Assembly: GCF_032854445.1 (NCBI RefSeq)
Contig: NC_088306.1
Coordinates: 15,619,386 to 15,683,385, forward strand
Reading direction: 5' to 3'
DNA: 64,000 nucleotides
Source: Liolophura sinensis
Taxonomy: Eukaryota; Mollusca; Polyplacophora; Chitonida; Chitonidae
Numbering within the stretch: position 1 is the first letter of the stretch; each line of letters begins with the position of its first letter. The translations under genes and the position numbers were made by a program. The notes below the pieces were generated by a model. The model was not told the origin of the DNA and did no database searches. It saw only the letters and a list, made by a program, of their open reading frames with translations. Positions 61,631-64,000 of the stretch are shown one piece after another.

Positions 61631-62427
61631 TACATGCTTCGTGCATCTCAGTTTGCCGATAAATGAATCCCACTATCAAAGAAGACTCACGTTGAATCTC
61701 TAGGGCAGCCCGGAGCGATGATGGCAGGTGAGTAAATACTTCGTCACTATATTGTGAAAGTAACATGGTGTGTAGAAAAAAAAAAACGAAGAGCATCAGT
61801 TGATCATCTATAAGCCCTTTAGTCTCGCCAAATCGGATTTTTCCCAATTACCTGCCTTTTTCCAATTCTTCTAGGCCTTAAGACACATCATGTGTTTGTG
61901 AGCAAAAGTTAGTACTTTTAAAGGATATATTAACTGCTTGGGTTTTATTTCTTAATGTGCTGTTTTGGAAGTATTTTAACGAGGAAAGTACTAGAAAACT
62001 GCTCATTTTTTTTCATTAGGGGTAAAAATGGCTTTAAGCTACAGCTTTCCTAAGGTTCCAGCAGGTCAGTTACGGAATTATGTACCCTACAGCCCTGTCG
62101 TCAACGGTGATAGCTGTCAAAATTAACATTGCTCAGCTGGTCTCGCGCTCCTTGTAAGTTCATCGGTAACATCATTTCCTAAAACCCATGACTTATTAAA
62201 CGTTGTAAAATATGTCTCAAAATTGAAAATTTGTGTAATTATTAAAATGTTTTGTTTTTGACAGAGCCCTCTTTATTTTCCTTCAAACAATAATCCTTGT
62301 TCCACAGTCCCATGTATCCTTTAAGCTCTTTCTGGATATGTCTTTCAGGCGCTGTTTACCCTCGCTGGGGTAGAATTGTGACCTGATTACTCAATTACAT
62401 TATACCCACATATGTGTTTAATATTAC

Positions 62428-62429
62428 AT

Positions 62430-62476
<47 letters not shown>

Positions 62477-62499
62477 TTCACTCTTTCAATTTTCCTATT

Positions 62500-62546
<47 letters not shown>
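62428..62546 (+). repeat. (TTTA)n microsatellite, two blocks
   Basis: Two TTTA runs of about 50 bases split by TTCACTCTTTCAATTTTCC. Confidence 0.95.
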
Positions 62547-62723
62547 TCTGGTGCTATATACCTGATATTGAGCATCTGCATCTGAGTCTTTCGGTGCACA
62601 AACATTTCGGCCTAAAATTGCTAGTATGCGACATGGATACATAGTGTGTACAAACAGATATCACATAAAGATATGTTAGGTTTCTCAGGCAATTCAAAGA
62701 CCATGTAGTACAATTGAGTGCAA

Positions 62724-62950
62724 AAAACAAAACGTTCGGTCATTTCCGTACAAATTCCTGGTGTGACGTCATTTTACCTCATTTGAGGCTACTATTACAT
62801 CACAAAACTCCAGCTGACGTCTCCTGTTCAGACCACGTCATCCGTGAATGAGTTTTAGTGTGATTGTGGACGCTGCAGGAAAAATGACGTTGCGCGAGGA
62901 AAATGACGTCACTCGAGGAATTTGTACGGAAATGTCTGAAAATTTTGTTT
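62724..62950. mobile_element. Possible MITE with about 55-bp inverted ends
   Basis: Left end 62724-62780 holds TCATTTCCGTACAAATTCCT and GTGACGTCATTTTACCTC. The right end 62896-62950 is its complement with few mismatches. The 115-base interior has no ORF and holds more TGACGTC words. No clear target duplication. Confidence 0.65.
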
Positions 62951-63115
62951 CTGTAAGCACTCGCTATTAGTAGGATTATTTGAAGATCTGAGAAAATTCA
63001 TATATGGTATATGAATGAACTTATTCCTTTTCTAGGATACGTTTGTTTTTCCATTCATCAATGGAAGAACCTTGGCGGAAATGGCTCTTTAAAGCCAACC
63101 CATATAGTATTTGTA

Positions 63116-64000
63116 TAGTATTTTCTAACTCATCGCTCCATGTAGTATTTCCTAACTCATCACTCCATGTAGTATTTCCCAACCCATCGCTCCATGCAGT
63201 ATTTACCAACCCGTCACTCCATGCAGTATTTCCAAACCCATCACTCCATGTAGTATTTCCCAACTCATCACCCCATGTAGTATTTCCCAACCCATCACTC
63301 CATGTAGTATTTCCCAACCCATCACTCCATGTAGTATTTCCCAACTCATCACCCCATGTAGTATTTCCCAACCCATCACTCCATGTAGTATTTCCCAACC
63401 CATCACTCCATGTAGTATTTCCCAACCCATCACTCCATGTAGTATTTCCCAACTCATCCCCCCATGTAGTATTTCCCAACCCATCACTCCATGTAGTATT
63501 TCCCAACCCATCACTCCATGTAGTGTTTCCCAACCCGTCACTCCATGTAGTATTTCCTAACTCATCACCCCATGCAGTATTTCCCAACCCATCACTCCAT
63601 GTAGTATTTCCTAACTCATCACCCCATGTAGTATTTCCCAACCCATCACTCCATGCAGTATTTATCAACCCGTCACTCCATGCAGTATTTATCAACCCGT
63701 CACTCCATGTAGTATTTCCCAACCCATCACCCCATGTAGTATTTCCCAACCCATCACTCCATGTAGTATTTCCTAACTCATCACCCCATGTAGTATTTCC
63801 CAACCCATCACTCCATGCAGTATTTATCAACCCATCACTCCATGCAGTATTTCCCAACCCATCACTCCATGTAGTATTTCCCAACTCATCACCCCATGTA
63901 GTATTTCCCAACCCATCACTCCATGTAGTATTTCCCAACCCATCACTCCATGTAGTGTTTCCCAACACATCACCCCATGTAGTATTTCCCAACCCATCAC
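63116..64000 (-). repeat. Minisatellite, 27-bp unit, over 32 copies, running off the window
   Basis: Unit: TAGTATTTCCCAACCCATCA followed by CTCCATG. Because 27 is a multiple of 3, the - strand frame stays open through the whole array and gives a GNTTWSDGL/GNTTWGDEL nonapeptide repeat. It then ends in 34 non-repeat residues with a stop at 63021. No splice evidence, homology or start is available, since the upstream part is outside the window. It may be plain minisatellite or part of a repeat-protein exon. Confidence 0.9.

Larger units (their letters stand above)
60611..62427. other. Gene-free stretch
   Basis: Contains the CATCGCTTC repeat and a SINE B tail; no exon found. Confidence 0.55.

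Overview
This is a eukaryotic nuclear window, most likely from a lophotrochozoan animal and tentatively a mollusc. The evidence is AT-rich intergenic DNA, long introns with GT-AG junctions, a Tc1/mariner element, many tRNA-derived SINE copies whose 3' part ends in an (AAAT)n tail, and a laccase-like multicopper oxidase of the type found in shelled and cuticle-bearing invertebrates. There are no operons and no prokaryotic features. The species cannot be named from the sequence alone.

Three spliced protein-coding genes can be assembled by hand, and every exon junction keeps the reading frame. (1) A TNF-superfamily ligand on the + strand (24429-29270, 4 coding exons, 296 aa) is a type II membrane protein with a C-terminal TNF homology domain. 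(2) A laccase-like multicopper oxidase on the - strand (44553-32036, 9 coding exons, 670 aa) has a signal peptide and all four copper-binding motifs intact. (3) An unrecognised - strand gene (52127-48813, 3 coding exons, 530 aa) encodes about 23 acidic 10-12-residue repeats followed by a coiled coil. Genes 1 and 2 are convergent, with their 3' ends about 2.8 kb apart. Genes 2 and 3 are in tandem on the - strand.

The remaining sequence is mostly repeats. 0-20 kb: SINE fragments, a complete but dead Tc1-like transposon (7943-9486) with intact inverted repeats, and 56-bp and 58-bp tandem arrays. 20-24 kb: a 169-bp dimeric tandem repeat and two SINEs inserted at one target site. 24-29.3 kb: the TNF gene. 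32-44.6 kb: the oxidase gene; its first intron holds a 2.7-kb minisatellite of about 93 copies of a 29-bp unit. 45-48 kb: a second SINE family, one copy of which has an internal 35-bp segment amplified in tandem. 48.8-52.2 kb: the acidic-repeat gene. 54-63 kb: a full-length SINE with target-site duplications, a 61-bp-arm hairpin, a SINE nested in another repeat, and a small element with about 55-bp inverted repeats. 63.1-64 kb: a 27-bp minisatellite that runs off the window edge and is open in frame on the - strand.

No multi-gene system is evident; the three genes have no visible functional link. The least explained items are the acidic-repeat/coiled-coil gene, the intronic 29-bp minisatellite, the uncatalogued element C and the two small palindromic elements.
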